Positions 56,313 through 64,000 of a stretch of 64,000 bases of DNA are shown here, piece after piece; position 1 is the first letter of the stretch; each line of letters begins with the position of its first letter. The DNA is from Robbsia sp. KACC 23696 (GTDB lineage: Bacteria; Pseudomonadota; Gammaproteobacteria; Burkholderiales; Burkholderiaceae): contig NZ_CP156627.1 of assembly GCF_039852015.1 (NCBI RefSeq), positions 434,001-498,000 on the forward strand, in the 5' to 3' direction. Under the pieces are notes generated by a model. The model was not told the DNA's origin. It did no database searches and was given only the letters and a program-made list of their open reading frames with translations. The position numbers were made by a program, and so were the translations under genes.

Positions 56313-56456
56313 ATGAAAAAGATCCTCTGCTCCGCATTGCTCGCCGTAGGCGGCCTGGTTAGCGTCTCGGCATTTGCCGCACCGCCGCATCACCCGCATC
56401 ACCAAGTCTGCAAGCGCGTGATGGTGCACCACCACTGGGTGCGTCACTGCCGTTAA
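56313..56456 (+). CDS. Small secreted His-rich peptide (47 residues)
   Basis: A 47-residue open frame with a classical Sec signal peptide: MKKILCSALLAVGGLVSVSA ending FAA|PP, followed by a 24-residue mature part with seven histidines (PPHHPHHQVC, then VMVHHHWVRHC) and two cysteines. Similar tiny His-rich exported proteins are common in Burkholderia; metal (copper, zinc or nickel) binding in the periplasm is a reasonable inference. ATG is preceded by no strong ribosome-binding site, so expression is not certain. Confidence 0.6.
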   Translation: MKKILCSALLAVGGLVSVSAFAAPPHHPHHQVCKRVMVHHHWVRHCR

Positions 56457-56519
56457 AGTCGGACGCGTATCGGCGTCATGACTGCGGACACGCGCTCGCG
56501 TGTCCCGCCGTAACGTCGA

Positions 56520-58064
56520 TCACGCCAACGCATTCAGCGCCTGTATGAAGCGGGGATCGGTCAGATAGGCGACGTTGAAGCGGCACCACGGCGACGATCG
56601 ATCCGACTGCGGCGAGAACAACGCCCCCGGCGCCAGAATCACGCTTTTCTCGAACATCCTCCGTGTCAGCGCGAACGCGTCGTCATGTCCCGCCAGTCGG
56701 GCCCAGAGATACAAGCTCTGTTCGCTCTCTCGAAATATCGTCGCATCGATCTGCGTCAAGGCCTTGATGCCCGCCGCCGTCGCGCGCCGCAGCTTGTCCT
56801 GCATCTGTGCCGTATGCCGCAGGAAATGTCCCTCGCTCAAAATCACTTCCAACGTTCGCTCGCAGTATTCCGAGCTGCTGACGTGCGTCAACATTTTGAC
56901 GTCGGCTAGGTCGCTGGCAAGCGTCGCATCGCAGGCCAGAAAACCGACGCGCAGCGCCGCGGACACGGACTTCGAGAAGCTGCCTATATAGATGGTGCGG
57001 TTCAGCTGATCCAAGGACGCGATGCGCGTGGCGGAACGCGGCTTTAAATCCGCTAGCGCGTCGTTCTCGACGACGATCAGATCGTGCGCTTCCGCCAGTT
57101 GCAGTATGCGATGCGCCTTGGCCGCGCTGATATCGGTCGCCGTGGGATTGTGGCCGACCGACTGCGTAAAAAACAATTTCGGCCGATGCTGTTTCAAGAG
57201 CAGCGTCAACGCATCGATATCCGGCCCATCGACGCCGCGTGGGACGCCCACCATCTGCGCGCCGCTCAAGCGGATCTTGCCGAACAAGGCGTAATAGCCC
57301 GGATCATCGACCAGCACGGTGTCGCCAGGACGGATGAAATAGCGCAAGACCAGATCCATCGCCTGATTCGCGCCATGCGTCAGCACGATCTGTTGCGGCT
57401 TGGCCTCTATCTCATAACCGGCGAGCTTATGCTGTAGTAACTGGCGCAGCGGCAGATAGCCGAACCGGCTGCCATAACGGAACAGCGAGCCGACACCGGT
57501 ACGCACGACCCGTTGATGAAACTGATCGAGCCGTGTTTCTTCCAACCATCGAATAGGGGGAAACCCTTCCCCCAGATTCAGGAACTCAGGCTTGCTCTGC
57601 AACTGTTCGCGCATCAGCCAGACGATGTCCATCGCCCGGTCCAACGTCACCGCATCGGCACTATCGGGCTGACGCACCGCTCCGCGCGCCACAAAGAATC
57701 CCGCACCGCGCCGCGGCTCCACCAGCCCGTCCGCCGTCAGCAGATCGAATGCGCTGATCACCGTGTTTTTGGAATAGCCATTGCCCTTGGCGTATTCCCT
57801 TATCGACGGCAACTTGTCGCCCGCTCTCAGGACGCCGTCGGCGATCTGTCTGGCCAGGTTGTCCGCGATGGTCTGCGAGAGACTCGCCAAGCCGCCCGGC
57901 GCGCGCTTGCGGCTTATCTCGTTTTCAGGCGTCGGATGGCTTGCGCCGTGCAGGGGCGCGCGGCCATTGGCCCCTTTGCCTAAGCGGTAAACGCTGTCCG
58001 CGCTCGTCTCGTCACGCGTTTCCGAAGCGACATCGTCGCGGCTCGATCCCGGCCATTGGCGCAT
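56520..58064 (-). CDS. MocR-type GntR/PLP regulator (aminotransferase-like)
   Basis: A 514-residue MocR regulator: GntR winged helix at about residues 65-130 (ADNLARQIADGVLRAGDKLP and SIREYAKGNGYSKNTVISAF), joined to a class I aminotransferase-like PLP domain with NPTATD and the lysine in IGSFSKSVSAALRVGF. Residues 1-60 form an extended head. ATG 58064 has GGAG upstream. It is divergent from the HMG-CoA reductase gene and likely controls the mevalonate operon; GGTACA-type repeats lie between. Confidence 0.85.
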   Translation of the reverse strand: MRQWPGSSRDDVASETRDETSADSVYRLGKGANGRAPLHGASHPTPENEISRKRAPGGLASLSQTIADNLARQIADGVLRAGDKLPSIREYAKGNGYSKNTVISAFDLLTADGLVEPRRGAGFFVARGAVRQPDSADAVTLDRAMDIVWLMREQLQSKPEFLNLGEGFPPIRWLEETRLDQFHQRVVRTGVGSLFRYGSRFGYLPLRQLLQHKLAGYEIEAKPQQIVLTHGANQAMDLVLRYFIRPGDTVLVDDPGYYALFGKIRLSGAQMVGVPRGVDGPDIDALTLLLKQHRPKLFFTQSVGHNPTATDISAAKAHRILQLAEAHDLIVVENDALADLKPRSATRIASLDQLNRTIYIGSFSKSVSAALRVGFLACDATLASDLADVKMLTHVSSSEYCERTLEVILSEGHFLRHTAQMQDKLRRATAAGIKALTQIDATIFRESEQSLYLWARLAGHDDAFALTRRMFEKSVILAPGALFSPQSDRSSPWCRFNVAYLTDPRFIQALNALA

Positions 58065-58098
58065 CGTCTTGTCTCCATTCGCCGCTTTCTGCTTTCGC

Positions 58099-58161
58099 CG
58101 GTACAAGATGCGATCGACCTGTGCCAGGTACAGCAACGCGACTGTTCCCCGGGATTGTACC
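58099..58161. promoter_or_regulatory. Candidate MocR operator: three GGTACA-type repeats
   Basis: GGTACAAG at 58099-58106, GGTACA at 58125-58130 and its inverse TTGTACC at 58155-58161, spread across the 154-base divergent gap. Repeated sites of this kind are typical for MocR/GntR regulators, but this is inference. Confidence 0.4.
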
Positions 58162-58218
58162 TTTTCTCCAGGCACACGCCGCTTACCATCATGGCACACA
58201 CAATAAGGAGACGCGTTC

Positions 58219-59505
58219 ATGTCGATCAGTTCCATCTTGCCCAACTTCCGTGCCTTGACTCCCGCCCAACGCCTCGATCACATCGCGCGCGCCGCCGCGT
58301 TGACCGATGCGGAACACGCCGCGTTGGCGAAACCGGGGGCACTGCCGCTGGAAACGGCAAACGGCATGATCGAAAATGTCATCGGCACCTTCGAATTGCC
58401 GCTCGCCGTGGCCGGCTATTTCCAGATCAATGGCCGCGATGTCCTCGTACCGATGGCGGTGGAGGAACCGTCGATCGTCGCCGCGGCGTCTTTCATGGCC
58501 AAGCTTTCGCGCGAAGCCGGGGGTTTCCGCACATCGAGCAGCGGTCCGCTGATGCGCGCGCAGATTCAAGTCATCGGCGTCAGCGACCCGTATGGCGCGC
58601 GTCAATCCATCCTGCAACATCGGCAAGCCTTGATCGACACCGCCAACAGCCGCGACAAGATGCTGATCAGCCTGGGCGGCGGCTGTCGCGATATCGAGGT
58701 GCACGTCTTCCCCGATACCCCGCGTGGCCCGATGGTGGTGGCCCATCTAATCGTCGATGTCCGCGATGCGATGGGCGCCAACACCGTCAATACGATGGCC
58801 GAGGCGGTGGCGGGACAGATCGAACAAGTGACGGGCGGCAAGGTACGCTTACGCATCCTGTCGAATCTCGCCGATCTACGCGTTGCCCGCGCCCAGGTGC
58901 GGTTCAGCGCGGCCACGCTGACGACAAGCGAGTACGCAGGCGCGGACGTCATCGAACGCATCGTCGATGCCTACGTCTTTGCCGCGGTCGATCCCTATCG
59001 CGCGGCGACCCATAACAAAGGCATCATGAACGGCATCGATCCGATCATCGTCGCGACCGGCAACGACTGGCGTGCGGTGGAAGCCGGCGCGCACGCCTAT
59101 GCGAGCCGCGGCGGCCGCTACACGTCGTTGACGACCTGGGAAATCGCCAACAATGGCGACCTGGTCGGTACGATCGAAATGCCGATGCCGGTCGGCCTCG
59201 TCGGCGGCGCCACGAAAACGCACCCGCTGGCCCGCGCCGCACTGAAGATCATGCAGGTGCAATCGGCGCAGGATCTCGGCGAGATCGCCGTCGCCGTCGG
59301 CCTCGCGCAGAACCTCGGCGCCCTGCGGGCGCTTGCGACCGAAGGCATCCAACGCGGTCATATGGCACTGCACGCCCGCAATATCGCGATGGCGGCAGGG
59401 GCGAGCGGCAGCGACATCGATTGGGTCGTGCGCAAGATGGTGGCGGCCAAGGACGTACGCGTCGATCTGGCGACGTCGCTGTTGGCAGGGCCGCGCGATG
59501 CGTGA
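58219..59505 (+). CDS. mvaA: Class II (degradative) HMG-CoA reductase
   Basis: A 428-residue enzyme that in the degradative direction oxidises mevalonate to HMG-CoA. The length equals that of the Pseudomonas mevalonii enzyme and the catalytic residues fall at the same numbers: Glu83 in [11 protein letters not shown], Lys267 in [11 protein letters not shown], Asp283 in ATGNDWRAV and His381 in [24 protein letters not shown] holds the NAD-binding class II signature. ATG 58219 has AAGGAG upstream. It is followed by HMG-CoA lyase with an 8-base overlap. Confidence 0.95.
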   Translation: MSISSILPNFRALTPAQRLDHIARAAALTDAEHAALAKPGALPLETANGMIENVIGTFELPLAVAGYFQINGRDVLVPMAVEEPSIVAAASFMAKLSREAGGFRTSSSGPLMRAQIQVIGVSDPYGARQSILQHRQALIDTANSRDKMLISLGGGCRDIEVHVFPDTPRGPMVVAHLIVDVRDAMGANTVNTMAEAVAGQIEQVTGGKVRLRILSNLADLRVARAQVRFSAATLTTSEYAGADVIERIVDAYVFAAVDPYRAATHNKGIMNGIDPIIVATGNDWRAVEAGAHAYASRGGRYTSLTTWEIANNGDLVGTIEMPMPVGLVGGATKTHPLARAALKIMQVQSAQDLGEIAVAVGLAQNLGALRALATEGIQRGHMALHARNIAMAAGASGSDIDWVVRKMVAAKDVRVDLATSLLAGPRDA

Positions 59506-60493
59506 TCCGTCGCTACCGTCAGCGGTTCGCATCGTCGAGGTCGGGCCGCGCGATGGGCTGCAAAACGAAGCGGCCTTCGTCGCAACCGACGTCAAGCTGG
59601 CCTTGATCTCGCAACTCGTGGAAGCCGGTCTGCGGCATATCGAGGCCACCGCCTTCGTGTCGCCGAAGTGGGTGCCGCAGATGGCCGATGCGGTGGAGAT
59701 CATGCAGCGAATAAGGAGACAAACGACGCCAGCGCGTGATTTGCCGGTATCGGACAAAGGCCGAGGCGCCGCGACGGTGCGCTATGCCGCCTTGGTGCCG
59801 AACGAAAAAGGCATGCGTGCGGCATTGGACGCCGGTTGCGACGAAGTCGCCGTTTTTGCCGCGGCATCGGAGACGTTCTCGCAGCGTAATATCAATTGCA
59901 GCATCGCCGAGAGCTTCACGCGCTTCGCGCCGGTGATCGAGATGGCGAAAGCACACGGCGTGGCGGTGCGAGGGTATGTGTCGTGCGTACTCGGCTGCCC
60001 GTTCGAGGGCGACATCGCGCCGGAGCAGGTGGCGGCCGTAAGCGCGCATCTTTATGAGATGGGATGCTACGAAGTCAGTCTCGGCGATACGATTGGTGTC
60101 GGCACGCCGTACCGCACGCAGATCATGCTCGATGCCTGCTTGCAGCGCCTGCCCACGGCGGCGCTGGCCGGACATTTTCACGATACCTGGGGCATGGCGG
60201 CCGCGAATATCTACGCGGCCTTGCGTCTGGGCATCGCGACGTTCGACAGCTCGGTCTCCGGGCTGGGCGGCTGCCCTTATTCGCCCGGGGCCACGGGCAA
60301 CGTCGCCACCGAAGACGTGGTCTATCTTTGCGAGGGACTCGGCATCGATACCGGCGTCTCCCTGGCCCGTCTGGTCGCGGCGGGCGCGATGATCTCGTCG
60401 GTGCTGCAACGCACCCCGGCGTCGCGCGTGGCACGCGCCTGGCACGCGCGGCAGATACGGCAGATACGGCAGGAGGCCGGCACCGAAAGATAA
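59498..60493 (+). CDS. mvaB: Hydroxymethylglutaryl-CoA lyase
   Basis: A 331-residue TIM-barrel enzyme that cleaves HMG-CoA to acetyl-CoA and acetoacetate. Marks are [11 protein letters not shown] at the N-terminus, the metal-binding HFHDTWG, and [14 protein letters not shown] with the catalytic cysteine loop. It is 8 bases overlapped with mvaA, giving the two-step route from mevalonate to central metabolites as in P. mevalonii mvaAB. Gln/Ile repeats (RQIRQIRQ) close the C-terminus. Confidence 0.95.
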   Translation: MRDPSLPSAVRIVEVGPRDGLQNEAAFVATDVKLALISQLVEAGLRHIEATAFVSPKWVPQMADAVEIMQRIRRQTTPARDLPVSDKGRGAATVRYAALVPNEKGMRAALDAGCDEVAVFAAASETFSQRNINCSIAESFTRFAPVIEMAKAHGVAVRGYVSCVLGCPFEGDIAPEQVAAVSAHLYEMGCYEVSLGDTIGVGTPYRTQIMLDACLQRLPTAALAGHFHDTWGMAAANIYAALRLGIATFDSSVSGLGGCPYSPGATGNVATEDVVYLCEGLGIDTGVSLARLVAAGAMISSVLQRTPASRVARAWHARQIRQIRQEAGTER

Positions 60494-60561
60494 GCGTTTT
60501 TGCAGTACCGAAGGTTCACTACAACAACACGATACAACATCACTCCCAACACGGAGGAGAC

Positions 60562-61194
60562 ATGGCAATAGAAGACCTGTCGGCGACACAACGCCTACCG
60601 GGCGATTCCCCGCCGCGATACGTCGAGGTATGGGGAGACACCGTCGATCCGCGCCATCTGGCGTGGTCGATTCTGATCGGCATCGGCGTCAGTTTCTCCG
60701 CCTTCCTGGTGGCCAACGCCATCCTCGCACGGTTCGTCCACGACCTCGCCATGGCGCGGGCTTATGCCATGCTGGTCGGACTGGGCGGCTGCCTGATCGG
60801 CGGCGCCATCTGCGCGCGCCTGTTCAAACCCAAGCGCATCGCGGCCGCGCTGGAAGCCGATGAAGGCCGACGCGCGCAACTGATTGCGCGACTGGTCGCC
60901 GGACAAGGCACGGGGCGCAGTCGCAAGGCACAGGGCCGCGCAGACGCTAGCGCATCGGCACCCTATGGCGGCGTGGCCAGCCTGCCGGCGCACGTGATTG
61001 CCGAGATGCGGGAGGTCGGCCTCTATGACCTCTTTGCCGAACAGGAGCGTCTGGCCGCGCTGGGGCAAAACCAATCGCGCGGGGACGCTGCCCTCGCGGG
61101 GGAAACCGTTGATCGCGCGGAACGCGGTACGACGGCGCAGAACCCGCAAGGCGGTGTGACCCAGCAGGTCATTCGCGAGGAGGCATACCGATGA
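60562..61194 (+). CDS. Unknown two-helix membrane protein in the mevalonate operon
   Basis: A 210-residue protein; I do not recognise a family. Two hydrophobic segments (about 34-57 and 67-86: AWSILIGIGVSFSAFLVANA and a GLGGCLIGGAICARLF stretch) are followed by a long soluble, Ala/Gln/Arg-rich C-terminal region. Its stop overlaps the next gene by ATGA, so it is probably part of the same transport system as the permease. ATG 60562 has GGAGGAGA upstream. It could take the role of the small TctB subunit, but it has two helices rather than four. Confidence 0.65.
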   Translation: MAIEDLSATQRLPGDSPPRYVEVWGDTVDPRHLAWSILIGIGVSFSAFLVANAILARFVHDLAMARAYAMLVGLGGCLIGGAICARLFKPKRIAAALEADEGRRAQLIARLVAGQGTGRSRKAQGRADASASAPYGGVASLPAHVIAEMREVGLYDLFAEQERLAALGQNQSRGDAALAGETVDRAERGTTAQNPQGGVTQQVIREEAYR

Positions 61195-62573
61195 GCGGCC
61201 TTTATTACGACATCGCCGTCGCGCTGGCGATGGGATTGATCGGTGCCATCGTGTTTGCCGGCATCGGCTTGATCTCCGGCACCGACGAGACCACGACCCT
61301 GGCGCCCTTGACGCTGCTCGTCGTCCTGCTCGGCGTCCCGCCGGTAGGCGTCTTCACGTTCTTTCTCGCCGGCGCCATCTCGAAACACATGACGCATGCG
61401 ATACCCACTGCCTTGCTCGGCATCCCGGGGGATACGCTGGCGGTGCCGATGCTGGACGACGCCGACATGCTGCGCCATCTCGGCGTGCCGCACGTCGCCT
61501 TGCGCAAGATGATTTCCGGCGCGCTGATCGCCGCCTTCATCGCCGTGCCGCTCGCGGTATTGTTCGCCTCGCTGCTGGCGCCGTTCGGCAAGAACATCAC
61601 GGCGGCCGCGCCGTGGATCTTTCTAGTCGCGGCGGTGGCGATCGCCTTTTTCTCGGGCGGACGGTGGGCGGGCGTATTGGCCCTGATCCCCTTCGTCGTG
61701 GTCATCGTCGCGATACAGTCGTTGACGGCGGTGCATCACGTCAAGCTCGGCGTCTCCTTTTTCCTCGGCATCGCGGTCGGTCCGCTGATCGCCGATCTGT
61801 TTTCGGTACTGTCGCCGATAGACCGCAAGACCAAGGAACGCCACGCGCCGCGCACCTTCTCGCTAGCACCCGACGTCAAGACCTGGGGCGGCTACTTCCC
61901 CAATCCCTTGCGCGTCCTCGACGCACAGCAAACGCGGCTAACATTGGGCAGCGCGGCAGTGGCGAGCGCGACCTTCGTCTTCAGCCCGGTGGCGGTGACG
62001 ATCGTCATCGGCGAGATCATCGGCGCACGTATTCACAATGCCTATCATCGCCTGACAACGGTGCTGGCCGCGAAAAACGGCATTACCGAAGCGACGTATA
62101 TCGCCGAGACCTTGATACCGTTGATCGCGTTCGGCTTGCCGCTGAGTCCGGTGGCAGCCGGGCCGGCCGGGCCGCTGTTCAATGCGCCGCCGCGCTTTTT
62201 CGTCGATACCGCCAGCGGGCATATCCAGAACCTGCACACGATGATGAGTGCCTGGCAATTTTTAGGATATGGCTTGCTGGCCGTCGTGTTGGCGGGCGTC
62301 ATCGCCTATCCGCTGTCGATGAACTTCGCGCATCGGGCCGCCTCCTTTGTCGCGCGCAAGATCAGCCATGAAGCGATCATCGCCACCTTCATGGGCCTGG
62401 TCGTCGTGATCGGCTATTGGGAAGGACAACTGCTGGGCGTGCTGTGCGTGTTGACGGTGGGTCTGCTCGGCGGCGTTCTCGCGCGGAAGTTCGGCGTCAA
62501 CACCGGCGTGCAGTTCATGGGGTATTACGCCGCGGTACTCAGCGTACCCACGCTGGTGAAACTTTTGGGATGA
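61191..62573 (+). CDS. TctA-like large membrane permease
   Basis: A 460-residue membrane protein with about ten or more helices. The first segments (PTALLGIPGDTLAVPMLDD and the MISGALIAAFIAVPLAVLFA helix) resemble the repeated region of TctA permeases of tripartite tricarboxylate transporters. The normal partners TctC (binding protein) and TctB are absent nearby; the preceding two-helix protein may replace TctB. Given the operon, mevalonate or a related acid is the inferred substrate. ATG 61191 overlaps the upstream stop as ATGA. Confidence 0.6.
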   Translation: MSGLYYDIAVALAMGLIGAIVFAGIGLISGTDETTTLAPLTLLVVLLGVPPVGVFTFFLAGAISKHMTHAIPTALLGIPGDTLAVPMLDDADMLRHLGVPHVALRKMISGALIAAFIAVPLAVLFASLLAPFGKNITAAAPWIFLVAAVAIAFFSGGRWAGVLALIPFVVVIVAIQSLTAVHHVKLGVSFFLGIAVGPLIADLFSVLSPIDRKTKERHAPRTFSLAPDVKTWGGYFPNPLRVLDAQQTRLTLGSAAVASATFVFSPVAVTIVIGEIIGARIHNAYHRLTTVLAAKNGITEATYIAETLIPLIAFGLPLSPVAAGPAGPLFNAPPRFFVDTASGHIQNLHTMMSAWQFLGYGLLAVVLAGVIAYPLSMNFAHRAASFVARKISHEAIIATFMGLVVVIGYWEGQLLGVLCVLTVGLLGGVLARKFGVNTGVQFMGYYAAVLSVPTLVKLLG

Positions 62574-62655
62574 CGCGATGGGGCGATGCGCGCGGCGGCG
62601 CTGCCCCCACGATCGTTCGCGCTCCGACAGAAGCAGTCGATGGTGCGCCGCCGGA

Positions 62656-63546
62656 TCACGCGATCAGCGCGCGACGGCCCGACGGCCCATCGACGAAGGA
62701 CACCGGAACGTCGAAGCAGCGTTGCAGCAAGGCCGCGTCCAAGGCGTCGATGCCGACATCGGCGAGCACATGCCCGGCCTTCAACATCACGACGCGATCC
62801 GCATAAGCCAGCGCCAGATTGGGATCATGGACGACGGCGACGACACCCATGCCCCATTCGCGCGTCAAGCGACGTGCCGCACCCAGCACATGTTGCTGGT
62901 GACGGAGATCCATCGCGGCCGTCGGTTCATCGAGCAACAGATAGCGCGACTCCGCGATGCCCTCGACCAAAGGCGGCACAGCCTCGGTGCCGGAAGCGAC
63001 GCGCGCATCCGCGCCGTCGTGCAACGCGTGCGCGCCGGGCAGATCGGGCCACAGCTGCGCCAAGGCCCGGGCAAACTGCACGCGTGCCAATTCCCCGCCC
63101 GATAAGGTCATCACGTCGCGACCGACGAGATCCGATGCGCCGGACAAGGCCAGCGCATCCAGGGCGATGGTCCGATTGCGCGCGTGCGTACCTTGGCCGA
63201 AACGGCCCAGCTCGACCACCTCGTCGGCGGTAAAGCCGAAACTGATCGAAGTCGATTGGCGCATCCAGGCGCGCCGCCGCGCCAACGCCATCGGCGCCAT
63301 CTGCAGCACCGGCACGCCATCCAGACAGACGGCGCCCAGTTGCCGCCACGCGCCCGATGCGGCGGTCAGCCCGTTCTTCTGGCCGGCGAGGCAGGCCAGC
63401 AGCGTCGACTTACCGCTGCCGTTCTCCCCCATCACCATCAGCATCTCGCCCGGCCGAACTTCCAGATCGATGGCATCGAGCAAAGTCCGCGGCGAGCGGG
63501 ATGCACGTCCTCCCACGCTCAGCGACAATGTTTCTACGGTCAGCAT
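62656..63546 (-). CDS. ABC transporter ATP-binding protein, haem/siderophore (HmuV/FecE type)
   Basis: A 296-residue ATPase with Walker A GENGSGKST, signature LSGGELARVQFARAL, a 40-residue insertion between signature and Walker B, Walker B YLLLDEPTAAMD, and the His-loop VVHDPNLAL. The insertion and the sequence style match HmuV proteins of haem or siderophore uptake. ATG 63546 is chosen because GGAG is five bases upstream; GTG 63549 is too close. It follows the permease gene on the same strand. Confidence 0.85.
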   Translation of the reverse strand: MLTVETLSLSVGGRASRSPRTLLDAIDLEVRPGEMLMVMGENGSGKSTLLACLAGQKNGLTAASGAWRQLGAVCLDGVPVLQMAPMALARRRAWMRQSTSISFGFTADEVVELGRFGQGTHARNRTIALDALALSGASDLVGRDVMTLSGGELARVQFARALAQLWPDLPGAHALHDGADARVASGTEAVPPLVEGIAESRYLLLDEPTAAMDLRHQQHVLGAARRLTREWGMGVVAVVHDPNLALAYADRVVMLKAGHVLADVGIDALDAALLQRCFDVPVSFVDGPSGRRALIA

Positions 63547-63585
63547 CACGACTCCTAGAACGCGACTGAATGCGACTGCATCCGG

Positions 63586-64000
63586 CTACAAACCCGCCCT
63601 ACTCTTGCGGCGCAGCAATAAACCCATGAAGAACGGCGCGCCGATCAACGCCGTCAGAATGCCGATCGGCACATCGGCAGGCGCCGCGATCGTGCGGGCG
63701 AGCAAATCGGCAGACACCACCAGCAACGCCCCCAATAGCATCGCGCCCGGCAGCACCCGCCGCAGATCGGGGCCGCAGATCAGTCGCAGACAATGCGGCG
63801 CGACCAGACCGATAAAGCCGATCACACCGGTCTGGCAGACCACGCCACCCACACACAATGCGGTCGCGAGCAGCGCGTCGCGCTTGACGCGACGGACGTC
63901 GATGCCGATCGCTTCCGCCTCGGCCTCGCCGAGCTGAAAGACCGTCAACGCATGACGGTGTCGCATCAGCAGCGCGCAACCGAGCACGGCCGGCACCGTC
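63586..64000 (-). CDS. FecCD/HmuU-type ABC permease (5' truncated by window edge)
   Basis: The C-terminal part (about 136 residues) of a BtuC/FecCD-family inner-membrane permease. Typical pieces are QLGEAEAEAIGIDVRRVKR, GVIGFIGLVAPHCLRLICGP and ADVPIGILTALIGAPFFMGL, the terminal helices of the family. It precedes the HmuV-like ATPase gene. The N-terminal half and any binding protein lie outside the window. Confidence 0.9.
   Translation of the reverse strand, partial: TVPAVLGCALLMRHRHALTVFQLGEAEAEAIGIDVRRVKRDALLATALCVGGVVCQTGVIGFIGLVAPHCLRLICGPDLRRVLPGAMLLGALLVVSADLLARTIAAPADVPIGILTALIGAPFFMGLLLRRKSRAGL

Noticed and set aside
1..64000. CRISPR arrays, tRNA or rRNA genes, riboswitches
   Set aside because: No regularly spaced repeats, tRNA-like sequences or long structured leaders were found by reading the intergenic regions; a covariance-model search was not possible.

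Overview
The window looks like chromosomal DNA of a Burkholderiaceae-type betaproteobacterium. The evidence is high-GC coding sequence almost throughout, many LysR, AraC and MocR regulators, an HU protein with a lysine/alanine-rich N-terminal tail, and proteins that resemble Burkholderia/Paraburkholderia families. Genus and species cannot be set from the sequence alone. I see no tRNA, rRNA, CRISPR array or intact insertion sequence.

Layout. (1) 1-7707: an envelope operon with the gene order of E. coli yfaA-yfaT-yfaS-yfaQ-yfaP (DUF2138, DUF1175, thioester-less alpha-2-macroglobulin, a very short DUF2300-like protein, DUF2135), with every junction overlapping. (2) 7758-17111: a lysine-rich DNA-binding protein, a standalone substrate-binding protein, a LysR regulator, a split chromate transporter, an AraC regulator, a DMT exporter and three short-chain dehydrogenases (SDRs). 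(3) 17112-25479: a lower-GC accessory island with an orphan type VI secretion module: VgrG, a DUF4123 adaptor, a VasX-like membrane effector and a probable membrane immunity protein. It is preceded by about 1.1 kb of AT-rich DNA with apparent gene remnants. (4) 25540-43135: regulators paired with transporters or enzymes, including LysR/DHA2 exporter, AraC/aldolase/LysE, LysR/M20 peptidase/MHS symporter, a divergent CLC channel, YgfF-like SDR, LysR/NmrA protein, GbsR with a strong palindrome, a ModE-like regulator and a serine hydrolase. (5) 43167-55906: an XRE regulator divergent from a giant LplT-PlsC-Aas fusion, HU, catalase, GST, an SMR efflux protein, methylmalonate-semialdehyde dehydrogenase with a divergent LysR, and a second split chromate transporter. 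(6) 56313-62573: a small secreted His-rich peptide, then a MocR regulator divergent from a probable mevalonate-degradation operon (class II HMG-CoA reductase, HMG-CoA lyase, an unknown two-helix membrane protein and a TctA-like permease). (7) 62656-64000: a haem/iron-siderophore ABC transporter, ATPase and partial permease.

The two most interesting systems are the mevalonate operon and the orphan VgrG/VasX-like module. In the first, the reductase has the same length and the same catalytic residue numbers as the Pseudomonas mevalonii enzyme, but is joined to a MocR regulator and an unfamiliar transporter pair. In the second, the effector and immunity genes have lower GC than their surroundings. 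Many divergent intergenic regions hold perfect inverted repeats that are good operator candidates. GC statements are by eye, not computed.
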